A stretch of 17,545 nt of DNA from Porticoccaceae bacterium UBA1989 (GCA_002335945.1 DDDD01000030.1:1-17545); one strand, 5' to 3'. Counted from the first letter of the stretch, positions 1-7,536 are shown. The notes: generated by a model from the letters alone, not told the origin. Numbers and translations are program-made.

Positions 1-834
1 CTGATTGACAAAATAATAGTACAGGGTTGAAAACCATAGGCCGATGGCGATCGATGGAATCACCAGTAACGCCAATAGTAGCTGCCAGGTTTTCAGACCA
101 CCGACAAATCTGGCCACAAATTGACCGATCATAATACTCCAGGCAAACCACCAGAAGAGGTACCAACCATGGTAGTCACTGATGGGGCTGATAAACCGAT
201 GAATGTTTTCAAAATAACCTGATAGGTTAGCCACAGAGGCTAAATAGTCTTGAGGAGAAGCACCAGAGGCGCCCAGCATGACTAGGGTTAGCAACAGAAA
301 TAGAACGCTGGATGCGAGACTTAAAATTTTCACATAGCGGATATGGGTGCTGGAAAATACCGCTAGACCAATAATTAGAGCCACTAAGCTGTACTTTTCA
401 AAGTCACTAATGCCCTCGATATAGCTGGGCACATAGCTTAAAAACAAAAAGGCAGTAAAGGCACAGGTCGCGATAATAATCAGATTATTAATCCAGCGAA
501 TAGGTTTCAGCTGAAACAGCCCCACCTTAGGTTCGATCACACAAAAATAAAAGGTGGTTAAAAAATAGAATGCCCAGACCAGGAATCCCCAAAAGCCAAA
601 TTCAATCGCTAAGGGGTTGGTGAAGCCGTATTGCTCTTCGCTGGCATAGACGGGGAACTCGACCAGAGGAAACATGATCAGGCCAACATCTAAACCTGAG
701 GTAAATAAAATGGCTGAAAAGGCCAGTAGAGGCAGGGGCGTTGGGCCCGTGCATTCAAGGTTACGCCACCTTATACAAATAAATAACGATGTCGCCAGGG
801 TAACGGCGATAGCGACAGAGAGTATTTCGTACAT
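1..834 (-). CDS. BCCT-family transporter, C-terminal part beyond window
   Basis: The first 278 codons of a secondary transporter are present and the gene runs off the window's left edge. The translation is strongly hydrophobic with repeated membrane segments. It matches the betaine/carnitine/choline transporter (BCCT) family, inner-membrane Na+- or H+-coupled carriers of quaternary amines. Around residues 80-92 it has WGFLVWAFY, which aligns with the aromatic-box Trp/Trp/Tyr of BetP. At about residues 225-242 it has WWFAWSIMIGQFVARF, the BCCT signature region, although the residues just before it depart from the usual GWT-type start. The ATG at 834 lies 16 bases after the stop of the amidohydrolase, with only a weak AGG ahead of it. 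The two are probably co-transcribed, which suggests that the carrier imports that enzyme's substrate. Family confident; substrate unknown. Confidence 0.85.
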   Translation of the reverse strand, partial: MYEILSVAIAVTLATSLFICIRWRNLECTGPTPLPLLAFSAILFTSGLDVGLIMFPLVEFPVYASEEQYGFTNPLAIEFGFWGFLVWAFYFLTTFYFCVIEPKVGLFQLKPIRWINNLIIIATCAFTAFLFLSYVPSYIEGISDFEKYSLVALIIGLAVFSSTHIRYVKILSLASSVLFLLLTLVMLGASGASPQDYLASVANLSGYFENIHRFISPISDYHGWYLFWWFAWSIMIGQFVARFVGGLKTWQLLLALLVIPSIAIGLWFSTLYYYFVNQ

Positions 835-850
835 CGCGCCTAACCCGCGC

Positions 851-2743
851 TTACTGTTGCGGGCTAGCGTGCACGGAGCGCAGTAGTCGACCCATGGGGG
901 TCTGACCTAGGTGGCTACTAAAGTCGTTGTTTTCCCAGGCGGTATGGCCACCGATCATCACCAGACTAACCACACCATCAGAGCGATTCACCAGCTGCTC
1001 AGTTTGAAATTCTTCACGGTGGATGCGTTTTACATGCTGCTCGCCGTCATAGGCCGCGAGCTTTTCAGGATCGACAAGAATTAGGTCGGCAATATCCCCT
1101 TCATAAATACTGCCGCCATCAACACCAAACACCTCTGCGGCATCTTTGGTTAGTCGCTTAACCATATAGCTGACATCGGCATCGCCACCTGTGGCCGCCA
1201 GTTTCAGGCTGCGCAGATTTACATCATAAAATGCCATATTGGTGAGGTGGGCGCCGCTGTCGTTAAAACCGGGCAACAGTAATGGGTCCATCAGTAGTTC
1301 GCGCACGGTTTCCATACTGCGGTTGGCAGTGACGGTACTCCAGCTGAGATCGGTGTCGAATGATCGGAGCATTTGCAGCATAAAGTCGGCTTCGTCGGCC
1401 ACCATTAAGAAATCGGTTTGTACTAAATTGCGCTCTTCGTTGCTAACCCCATCAGTGAGCGTGGCGCTTTTGATAGCCAATACACGATCAAGGGCTTCCT
1501 GAAAACTCATGCCTTGCCAGTTAGTCTGCGGGCAGAGATCTACGGTCATATCTGCGAGGTTGCGATTGAAGGCAAAGTCCTCAAGATCAAATTTACGCTT
1601 AAGCCGCGCGATTCCCCAGCCCTGTTTACCCTTCATCCACATCGCTCTAAAGGATTTTATGTAATCGGCATCGGTAAGAATTTTAAGACGTCCGGCACGG
1701 TCTTCAAGGTCGGTTTCATTGAGTCGACGCAGTTCGGGTATCTCTTCTGCAATTGGGGTAATGGCGCCGTCGGACCAAATTTTAAACGGTGCTCCCAGTG
1801 CCTGCATATGAAAGTCACCCTTAATCAGGGACGAGTTTAAAAGCCTGGCTAAGGTTTTTCCAAGGCGGGCCAGTTTCCAGTTATTGGCGACATCGAGGGC
1901 CGCTACCACAGTTGTTTTTAATGGCCTGCCATGTAATCGACCGCTGGTGAGCAGAAAGGTTTTTAAGGTATCGATGACACTGTCTTTTGGCGGGGTTGCC
2001 TGCCAGGTGGCACCCTGTTCGCGCACGACCTGCGCCAATGCTTTTAGCTCAGGATATTTGGCGAACTGTGTGGGGATGGTTTTTTCGCAATGAGGTTGGG
2101 CTGCCAGGTAGTGAAAGGGCAGGGCATCCGTAGAAAACCCCGCATAGCCTTCTTTAAGCGAATCCCGCAATGTGTTTTGCATTTCGTCTAGCTCGGCAGC
2201 GGTAGGATCCCGGGTAATACTGTTCTCGAAACCCATGGTCTCGATGCGCAGCATGGAATGGGGAAACAGTACCGCCACATTGGGACCCAGATTAAGCTGG
2301 TCCAAATGATTCAGATAGTCTTTGGGGTTGTCCCAGGTGACATTGTCGGCGCAGTTGGTCAATACCGACTTGGGCATGTTTTCGACTCGAGCATAGCAGG
2401 CAACAATAGGATCAAAGGTACCATCGCGCTGATTGCCGAAGGCCAGACCTAGGCTGCAATTGGCAATAACCACCGAGGTGGTGCCATGACGGGTCGACTC
2501 TGGCAGCCCAGGGGCCACTTCAAGCTCCAGGTCGTAATGGGTATGGATATCGAAAAGCCCTGGCATCAGCCATTGGCCCTCGGCATCAATAATGTTGCTT
2601 ACCTGCGTTTCATCTACTGGTTTACCCCGGGAGACAATGCGGCCACCGGTAATAGCCACGTCTTCAATAACCGGGGTTTCACCGTTGTTAAATACTTTGG
2701 CGTTTTTGATCAGGGTGTCAATTTTTGTAACTGGCGCATTCAT
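851..2743 (-). CDS. N-acyl-D-amino-acid deacylase-family amidohydrolase
   Basis: A 630-residue metal-dependent amidohydrolase of the D-aminoacylase/dihydroorotase superfamily (COG3653-like). Members cleave amide bonds of N-acylated or cyclic compounds in the cytoplasm. The N-terminal strand domain leads into GLFDIHTHYD, whose metal ligands are His67 and His69. The segment TTSVVIANCS holds Cys96, matching the bridging cysteine of D-aminoacylases. A late GFNDSGAHL motif supplies the catalytic/metal Asp. The length exceeds the roughly 480-residue characterised D-aminoacylases but suits the larger deacylase-like members. The ATG at 2743 follows only a weak purine stretch (GGGA about 13 bases upstream). 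An in-frame-looking ATG four bases later is out of frame. The downstream BCCT transporter on the same strand implies joint function. The substrate cannot be named; an N-acylated or amidated zwitterion is my inference. Confidence 0.85.
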   Translation of the reverse strand: MNAPVTKIDTLIKNAKVFNNGETPVIEDVAITGGRIVSRGKPVDETQVSNIIDAEGQWLMPGLFDIHTHYDLELEVAPGLPESTRHGTTSVVIANCSLGLAFGNQRDGTFDPIVACYARVENMPKSVLTNCADNVTWDNPKDYLNHLDQLNLGPNVAVLFPHSMLRIETMGFENSITRDPTAAELDEMQNTLRDSLKEGYAGFSTDALPFHYLAAQPHCEKTIPTQFAKYPELKALAQVVREQGATWQATPPKDSVIDTLKTFLLTSGRLHGRPLKTTVVAALDVANNWKLARLGKTLARLLNSSLIKGDFHMQALGAPFKIWSDGAITPIAEEIPELRRLNETDLEDRAGRLKILTDADYIKSFRAMWMKGKQGWGIARLKRKFDLEDFAFNRNLADMTVDLCPQTNWQGMSFQEALDRVLAIKSATLTDGVSNEERNLVQTDFLMVADEADFMLQMLRSFDTDLSWSTVTANRSMETVRELLMDPLLLPGFNDSGAHLTNMAFYDVNLRSLKLAATGGDADVSYMVKRLTKDAAEVFGVDGGSIYEGDIADLILVDPEKLAAYDGEQHVKRIHREEFQTEQLVNRSDGVVSLVMIGGHTAWENNDFSSHLGQTPMGRLLRSVHASPQQ

Positions 2744-2927
2744 TATTATTATTTTCCCGTCTTATTGTTATAGCTTTTGAATCAGGTTATGGCACAGAGT
2801 GTTGCCTATGCAGATGTTGACGTCAAGTTCAGATCTAGGCCACTATAGGATATGAAAAGGAAATGAAAAGAAAAGTAAAAAAACAATAAAATAATAATAA
2901 TTTCACTGGCAACATCAGGGGCTTTAG
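2744..2927. other. Divergent intergenic region
   Basis: This 184-base region separates the outward-reading amidohydrolase (minus) and MEST-like hydrolase (plus), so it must hold both promoters. It contains the 10-base perfect palindrome TTGACGTCAA near its middle. A very A-rich stretch at about 2851-2900 lies in the plus-strand leader. A CAGGGG ribosome-binding site at 2916-2921 stands 6 bases before the hydrolase ATG. No strong -35/-10 pair with a good spacer was found for either direction. Confidence 0.6.
2817..2826. promoter_or_regulatory. Palindrome TTGACGTCAA, possible shared operator
   Basis: A perfect 10-base inverted repeat in the divergent region. Each half also reads as a TTGACG -35-like hexamer, one per strand, but no well-spaced -10 follows either. 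Its central position between two divergent transcription units would suit a regulator controlling both. No regulator gene is adjacent in the window, so the role is inference. Confidence 0.25.
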
Positions 2928-3818
2928 ATGAATAAGGGAACACAACCAAGTGCCGAGCAATGGCGAGCGCGCGGTGATTTTAAAACGCTGCTGGGCCATT
3001 CGATTTTTGTGATAGACGAGGGCGCGGCTGAACTCCCCACCATCCTGTTAATTCATGGCTTTCCCACCTCGAGCTGGGATTGGCAGCCTATCTGGGATGA
3101 GCTGGCTAAACATTACCGCCTGGTTGCCCTGGATATGCTCGGCTTTGGTTTCTCGGATAAGCCCAACAATAGAGGCTATAGCATTCATGGGCAGGCAGAT
3201 ATTGTAGAGGCGGCCATCGGTGCTATGGCGCTAAAGGACTTTCATGTCTTAGCCCATGATTATGGCGACACCGTGGCGCAAGAGCTGCTTGCCCGCCAGA
3301 TCGACGGCACTGGCGTAGGTCACTGGCTCTCTTGTTGCTTCCTCAACGGCGGTTTGTTTCCTGAAACCCATCAGGCTCTATTAACCCAGCGTCTATTGTT
3401 GAGTCCTTTTGGCTGGTTAGTTAACAGCCTGACGAGCTACCGATTATTTCGCCGTAATTTCAGTTCTGTATTTGGTGAGGATACCAAGCCCACCGAGCAG
3501 GAGTTGCAAACCTTTTGGCAGCTGATTAACACCAATAATGGCAAGCATATCTTTCATAACCTGATTACCTATATGCGTGATCGTGTGCAGCACCGTGAAC
3601 GCTGGGTGTCGGCAATGCAAAATTCCCCCATTGCCCTTGGGGTTATTAATGGCTCGGTAGATCCTGTGTCTGGGGCCCATATGGTGGTGCGCTACAGGGA
3701 ACTGAATTGTCGACTGGACTATGTGGCAGAGCTGCCGCTGATTGGTCACTACCCTCAGGTAGAGGCTCCAGAAGAGGTTTTGACGCACTATCGAGAGTAT
3801 TTAACGCTTGTGGGCTAG
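2928..3818 (+). CDS. MEST-like alpha/beta hydrolase
   Basis: A 296-residue alpha/beta-hydrolase of the branch containing haloalkane dehalogenases, epoxide hydrolases and the animal MEST/PEG1 protein. Visible motifs are the oxyanion loop HGFPTSSWDW (43-52), LGFGFSDKP (71-79), the nucleophile elbow AHDYGDTVAQELLAR (109-123) with Asp111 as predicted nucleophile, an acid at Asp245 (GSVDPVSG) and the catalytic His274 (IGHYPQVE). HDYGD followed by VAQELL is the pattern remembered from MEST, and it differs from the GHDWGG of classical dehalogenases. A good CAGGGG site 6 bases upstream fixes the ATG. The gene is divergent from the amidohydrolase and followed by a DUF1145-like gene about 150 bases on. 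There is no signal peptide, so it is probably cytoplasmic. The fold and triad are confident; the substrate is unknown. Confidence 0.88.
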   Translation: MNKGTQPSAEQWRARGDFKTLLGHSIFVIDEGAAELPTILLIHGFPTSSWDWQPIWDELAKHYRLVALDMLGFGFSDKPNNRGYSIHGQADIVEAAIGAMALKDFHVLAHDYGDTVAQELLARQIDGTGVGHWLSCCFLNGGLFPETHQALLTQRLLLSPFGWLVNSLTSYRLFRRNFSSVFGEDTKPTEQELQTFWQLINTNNGKHIFHNLITYMRDRVQHRERWVSAMQNSPIALGVINGSVDPVSGAHMVVRYRELNCRLDYVAELPLIGHYPQVEAPEEVLTHYREYLTLVG

Positions 3819-3823
3819 GATAG

Positions 3824-3867
3824 TCTCGTTGCCCATAGCCTCGTCGCCCATAGCCTTGCCGCCATTT
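3824..3867. repeat. Imperfect 15-base tandem repeat, about three units
   Basis: Directly after the hydrolase stop, a 15-base unit of the form yCTCGTyGCCCATAG occurs twice (3824-3838 and 3839-3853), with two mismatches between copies. A third, more decayed and incomplete copy lies at 3854-3867. This probably arose by slippage. The third copy contains the TTGCCG proposed as a -35 element for the next gene. Confidence 0.6.
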
Positions 3868-3883
3868 TAGTGAGAGATATGAT
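3856..3883 (+). promoter_or_regulatory. Candidate sigma-70 promoter for the DUF1145-like gene
   Basis: TTGCCG (3856-3861) and TATGAT (3878-3883) are separated by 16 bases, giving a reasonable -35/-10 match. It lies about 90 bases before the GTG start of the small membrane-protein gene. Transcription from here would give a leader of roughly 80 bases. Recognised by eye only. Confidence 0.35.
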
Positions 3884-3971
3884 CTAATCAGATGTAGCCT
3901 GACGGGGTGCTGTATCTCGCTAGGGCATTAAACAAGCCTGATAAAAATTATAATAAAGAGGAGTTTTAATT

Positions 3972-4226
3972 GTGAAAATGTTTGTAATGATTAACAAGGC
4001 GCTATTTCTGGTGCTTTTTGCGGTCTTTATCCTGAATCTATTGCTGCCATTCGGCGGTGATGCTGGCCAGTGGATTATGCGGATAGGGCTGGTTGTTCTA
4101 GGCGTTCATGTTTTGGAACTGTTGGTTATCTATAAAAAATTGCAGGCCGCAGGGCATGTCACAGCAAGCAATATCTTTTGGATACTGGTCGCTGGCATCT
4201 TGCATTGGAAACCTTTACTTAAATAG
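3972..4226 (+). CDS. DUF1145-like (YhhL-type) small membrane protein
   Basis: An 84-residue hydrophobic protein with two or more predicted membrane segments (about residues 8-26 and 34-53) and a hydrophobic tail ending HWKPLLK. The spacing of NLLLPF, a central His-Val-Leu-Glu-Leu patch and the terminal HWKP resembles the DUF1145/YhhL family, which has no established function. The start is a GTG at 3972. GAGGAG at 3958-3963 sits 8 bases upstream, whereas the ATG two codons later would be 14 bases away, so GTG is preferred. It stands alone between the MEST-like gene and the convergent ABC importer. Reality as a gene is well supported; the family assignment is moderate. Confidence 0.72.
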   Translation: MKMFVMINKALFLVLFAVFILNLLLPFGGDAGQWIMRIGLVVLGVHVLELLVIYKKLQAAGHVTASNIFWILVAGILHWKPLLK

Positions 4227-4349
4227 CATGGTTGGCTGAGCTTTAGTTTTATTCCTTTGCCGCTGGCCGGTTTGGGAATACATCAGATCACTCTCGGTTA
4301 GGGTCTTTGATCGCAATGATTTCAGTTCAGAACTGGGCACGTCCTTCTA

Positions 4350-4391
4350 TCCAGGGCTTTCCGTCTAGGGCTTTCTGGCCAGGGTTTTACT
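4350..4391. repeat. Imperfect 14-base tandem repeat, three units
   Basis: Three units of the form yCyAGGGyTTTyyG run consecutively at 4350-4363, 4364-4377 and 4378-4391, in the space between two convergent genes. The last unit touches the stop codon of the PhnE-like permease. No stable terminator hairpin was recognised in this 164-base convergent interval. Confidence 0.6.
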
Positions 4392-5911
4392 CAGAGTGAT
4401 TCTGGAATGCTTTTTAGATGCAGCCTCTGGCGCAGCCATCGCGCAAAATGATCGACACCTATATTAAGCATTGCGCTGGCAAGAATAAGTAGTAGGGCAC
4501 GGTCAAAGCGAAACTCTTCAAATGCCGAGTCTATATAGAAGCCTAGGGTGGTGATGCCCAAAATCCCAAGGATGGCTGTCTCTCGCAGAATAACTTCCCA
4601 GCGATAGAACAAAAACGCCAAAAATTGGCGATAGATTCGGGGCAATACCTCATAAAAATACAGGTTGAGACCTGTGCCTACATCAGCGCGCAAGGTTAAT
4701 TCATCTGTGTGACGCCCGACCAAATGGCCAATAATGGCGCCATTATGAATGCCCAGCGCCAGTATGGCGGGCACCATAGAGGGGCCAAATATTAGTAGGC
4801 CCAAAAAGGCCAGAAGGTACTCGGGCAAGGTGCGTAGCAATATGAGTATGGCATCACCAAAGCCGCGCCAGCCGCGAAAAAACAGGGGAGAGTTTAGGGG
4901 GAATAGCAGCAGTGCTAGCAGGCCAGTAAAGACTAAAACTATCTGTCCTAGCAGCATAGTGTTGATTAACCCGGGCCATATCTGATGCTGCCAGAGCTGA
5001 TTGCACCATTGGCCAAATGCTCCCAGACTTTCGGCGTTCAAATTGGCCTGTCCACGCAGGGGCGCTGGCACTATATCTTCGCTAATAAATCGTTTTACCA
5101 GTTGCCATGACGTCTGAGCCTGAGGTGGTAGGTAGTAAAACACACTGATTAGATAGAGGGGCAGTAATCGTTTTTGTAACCAGAAACGCAATGTAGCAAT
5201 TAACAGTAGCAGGGCATAAAAGAAGGCTGCGGCTTCGCTGTAGTTACCTTCACTCAGCGTGGTTTCCAAGTGAAAGCCAATTGTGGGAAGGCCGACAAAG
5301 CCAAGAATGGCGCTGGAGCGAATGGCGCATTCAAAGCGATAGCTGGTGTAGGTGGCCATGGATCGCCATGCCAGAGGCAGCACTGTGTAGCAAAAACGGC
5401 TCAGGCTACCCTTATGGCTAAGGTTGGGTAGATTAGTGATCGGTGAAGGGTCTACTTCTTCAAAAAGCTCGCCATAGATTTTGGCCAATGTACCGGCGTA
5501 GGGGATGGCAATGGCCAATAGGCCGGTGAGAGATGAAAGACCTGCGATCTGAATAAATAACAGCGCCCAAAATAGCTCATGGATAGATCGAATGAAGGCA
5601 CAGAAGGCACGTACTAGGGTGAATCTATAGCCTAGGGCCAGTACAAATCCCACGGCGGAAGCTAGGGCAATACCTTGCAGAGCAAAAGAAAACGTATTGG
5701 CTAGACTCGTTAATAGGGTTGGCCAGGACCATACCGCAGGGCTGAGTGCGCCCGCTGCCATCAGCCCCAGTTCACCCCAGGGGTTCGGGGTGGAAATATC
5801 TAGGTCAGCCATGCTCAGGCACAGCAGTGCAACAGCAGCAAACCAAAAGCTGGTGTTGCGTAATGCTTTGGCCGAGCTATCTCTGTGGCTGGACTTACTT
5901 GCGGCTATCAT
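4391..5911 (-). CDS. Fused two-domain PhnE-like ABC permease
   Basis: A 506-residue inner-membrane permease of the phosphonate-type (PhnE) ABC importer family. It contains two complete permease domains in one chain. Domain 1 carries FIRSIHELFWALLFIQIAGL (about residues 106-125) followed by a cytoplasmic coupling segment IYGELFEEVDPSP. Domain 2 repeats this with LLRTLPEYLLAFLGLLIFG and a second coupling region leading to RETAILGILGITTLGF. Single-domain PhnE proteins are about 260 residues and act as dimers, so this fusion supplies both halves of the channel. The second coupling segment is more diverged (THTDELT-like) than the first. The ATG overlaps the ATPase stop as ATGA, implying translational coupling. 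It is the last gene of the three-gene importer. The substrate is unproven, a phosphorus or selenium oxyanion being the family expectation. Confidence 0.88.
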   Translation of the reverse strand: MIAASKSSHRDSSAKALRNTSFWFAAVALLCLSMADLDISTPNPWGELGLMAAGALSPAVWSWPTLLTSLANTFSFALQGIALASAVGFVLALGYRFTLVRAFCAFIRSIHELFWALLFIQIAGLSSLTGLLAIAIPYAGTLAKIYGELFEEVDPSPITNLPNLSHKGSLSRFCYTVLPLAWRSMATYTSYRFECAIRSSAILGFVGLPTIGFHLETTLSEGNYSEAAAFFYALLLLIATLRFWLQKRLLPLYLISVFYYLPPQAQTSWQLVKRFISEDIVPAPLRGQANLNAESLGAFGQWCNQLWQHQIWPGLINTMLLGQIVLVFTGLLALLLFPLNSPLFFRGWRGFGDAILILLRTLPEYLLAFLGLLIFGPSMVPAILALGIHNGAIIGHLVGRHTDELTLRADVGTGLNLYFYEVLPRIYRQFLAFLFYRWEVILRETAILGILGITTLGFYIDSAFEEFRFDRALLLILASAMLNIGVDHFARWLRQRLHLKSIPESL

Positions 5912-6600
5912 TGGCGTGGGGGATTGAGAGATGAATCGCTTATGCCATAGATATCTGCCAGATCACTGGCCTCAAGCTCAGCACTAGGCGCATCGAGAAT
6001 AATGGCGCCGTCTTTTAAGCCTATCACTCTGCTGCAAACTCTTAGGGCCTGAGCCACGTCATGCAGGGCCAGCACAACGGTGTTATGGCGCTGGAAAATA
6101 AGGTTTAACAGTACTTCGCTCTGATACTCGTCGATACCGGATACTGGCTCATCACCGAGAAACACAGAGCGTTCCTGAATCAGCGCGCGACCGATACTGG
6201 TGCGTTGCTGTTGCCCGCCAGAGAGCCGATCCACCGGGCTAAACAGCTGATGCTGCAACTCAATCGCCTGGGCTATTTCACTGACGGCACGTTTTGCTGC
6301 TGGCAGAGGTTTGATCAGGTTGGCGAGATTGTAAAACACCGAGTGACGATGCAGTGCACCCATATAAATATTGTGAAAGGTACTTAACATAGGCACTAAG
6401 CCCGGCTGCTGCGGGCACCAGGCGATTTGATCGGGGCACTGTTCACGCAGTGCTTTTAGCAATGTGGACTTGCCTGAGCCACTGCCACCAATCAGCGCCA
6501 CCCGCTCACCGGGATGGATGCGCAGGCTGAGGTTATCCAGCACCAGCCGTCCCTCATAGGTCAGACGCTGATTGGTGAATTCAAATAATGGCGAATTCAA
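5908..6600 (-). CDS. PhnC-like ABC transporter ATP-binding protein
   Basis: A 230-residue ATPase subunit for the adjacent importer. Visible motifs are Walker A GGSGSGKST (38-46), a Q-loop at WCPQQPGLVP (61-70), the ABC signature LSGGQQQR (126-133), Walker B VFLGDE (146-151) with the following P-V-S-G-I-D D-loop, and the switch His180. Gly-Asp replaces the common Ala-Asp in Walker B but the catalytic Glu is kept. The start is a TTG at 6600. No in-frame ATG precedes the Walker A, and AGGAA placed 6 bases upstream overlaps the stop of the binding-protein gene. At 230 residues it is slightly short for PhnC, which is usually about 250-260. Genes on both sides are 9 bases away and overlapping, respectively. 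Confidence 0.9.
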   Translation of the reverse strand: MNSPLFEFTNQRLTYEGRLVLDNLSLRIHPGERVALIGGSGSGKSTLLKALREQCPDQIAWCPQQPGLVPMLSTFHNIYMGALHRHSVFYNLANLIKPLPAAKRAVSEIAQAIELQHQLFSPVDRLSGGQQQRTSIGRALIQERSVFLGDEPVSGIDEYQSEVLLNLIFQRHNTVVLALHDVAQALRVCSRVIGLKDGAIILDAPSAELEASDLADIYGISDSSLNPPRQ

Positions 6601-6609
6601 GAATGATTC

Positions 6610-7485
6610 CTACGGCTGCGCATCAATCAGGCCGATGGAAACGGCAGTGTCGAGAATAGGTTGATAGAGAGCATTGTTCGCCTTAATAAATGACTGGCGA
6701 GGAAAGCTAGCCAGTAGTTCAGGGTCGCTCATGTTTAATAGGGCATCGGTAAGTCGCTGTTGAAAACCTGCGCCAAAGCGCTTGGCGACATCACCGCGGA
6801 CTGTCCATTGATAGTCGGGGTAGCTGGGTGTTTGCCAGATTACCTTCACTTTACTGCTGTCTATTTTCCCGGCTGCCAGTGCCGTATCCCAAACTTTAAA
6901 GTTAACGGCACCCACCTGATAGGCACCAGCTTGGACCAGTGCAATGGTGCGGCTGTGATCGCCACTAAAGCCGACCTTAGCGAAAACCTTGCTGGGTGCA
7001 GCTAACAGGTGCTGACGAATATAGTATTCGGGCATCAGCCGTCCGGAGGTTGAGCCCTTGGAGCCAAAGGTAAAGGTTTTTCCGGCGATTTCTGTTGGGA
7101 ATTCCTCGGATTTATTGATGCCCGTGCTGCTGTGGGCAATAAGATAGCTGCTAAACAGCTGGTCTTCGTAGCCCTGGGCGATAGCCTGACTGCCTGGCAC
7201 TAGGCGGCGTGCCTGCACACCAGAGAGGCCGCCAAACCAGGCTAGCTGCACCTGATCGTTGCGAAAGGCGGTAACTGCAGCGGCATAACTTTTGACTGGG
7301 ATATAGCGAACGTCAATGTCTAGTGCCTGCTGTAAATAAACTGCGACCTTGTCGAAGCGCTCTTGCAGATGGGCTTCATTTTGGTCGGGAATGGCGGTGA
7401 AGGTAAAGGTCGTTTGAGCCTGGCATATCGGGGTGATAAGCAGCAAAAAAATGAATCCAAGGCTGCGTCCGAATGAACTAATCAT
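6610..7485 (-). CDS. PhnD-like periplasmic binding protein, putative selenate-type
   Basis: A 291-residue binding protein of the PhnD/PtxB-like fold. The ATG at 7485 is chosen because AGGA sits 6 bases before it and a typical signal peptide follows. That peptide has a hydrophobic core at about residues 9-20, with probable cleavage after CQA near residue 23 and no lipobox. The longer reading from 7560 adds 25 poorly typical residues across the promoter. AIPDQNEAHLQERF near the mature N-terminus, AWFGGLSGVQAR (about 82-93) and FGSKGSTSGRLMP (about 140-152), the anion-binding loop, all match PhnD-family proteins. These wordings best recall the subgroup named putative selenate ABC transporter substrate-binding protein (TIGR04553, from memory). 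No selenium gene is nearby, so phosphonate or phosphite remains possible. First gene of the importer operon. Confidence 0.85.
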   Translation of the reverse strand: MISSFGRSLGFIFLLLITPICQAQTTFTFTAIPDQNEAHLQERFDKVAVYLQQALDIDVRYIPVKSYAAAVTAFRNDQVQLAWFGGLSGVQARRLVPGSQAIAQGYEDQLFSSYLIAHSSTGINKSEEFPTEIAGKTFTFGSKGSTSGRLMPEYYIRQHLLAAPSKVFAKVGFSGDHSRTIALVQAGAYQVGAVNFKVWDTALAAGKIDSSKVKVIWQTPSYPDYQWTVRGDVAKRFGAGFQQRLTDALLNMSDPELLASFPRQSFIKANNALYQPILDTAVSIGLIDAQP

Positions 7486-7527
7486 GTGAAATCCTGCGGT
7501 AAGGTATGTGTATATAAAGTGGCCGCT

Positions 7528-7536
7528 ATTGTAGCA
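7528..7536 (-). promoter_or_regulatory. Candidate extended -10 promoter of the importer operon
   Basis: Reading on the minus strand, TGC followed by TACAAT forms an extended -10 element (TGnTAnAAT type) about 43 bases before the binding-protein ATG. No good -35 hexamer lies at 17 bases. Just upstream (7547-7581) is an interrupted inverted repeat, CCCGC-A-GTCC with GGAC-A-GCGGG around a 15-base loop, covering the -35 position. It could act as an operator. Confidence 0.3.

Noticed and set aside
1514..1840. 108-residue plus-strand reading frame
   Set aside because: It is antisense to the amidohydrolase and shows no family features.
3949..3954. Perfect TATAAT before the DUF1145-like gene
   Set aside because: A start of transcription 7 bases on would fall at or inside the GAGGAG ribosome-binding site, and there is no -35 at a good distance.
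4323..4335. CAGTTC-A-GAACTG palindrome between convergent genes
   Set aside because: A one-base centre cannot form an RNA hairpin loop without opening the stem, and no T-run follows in either direction, so it is not called as a terminator.
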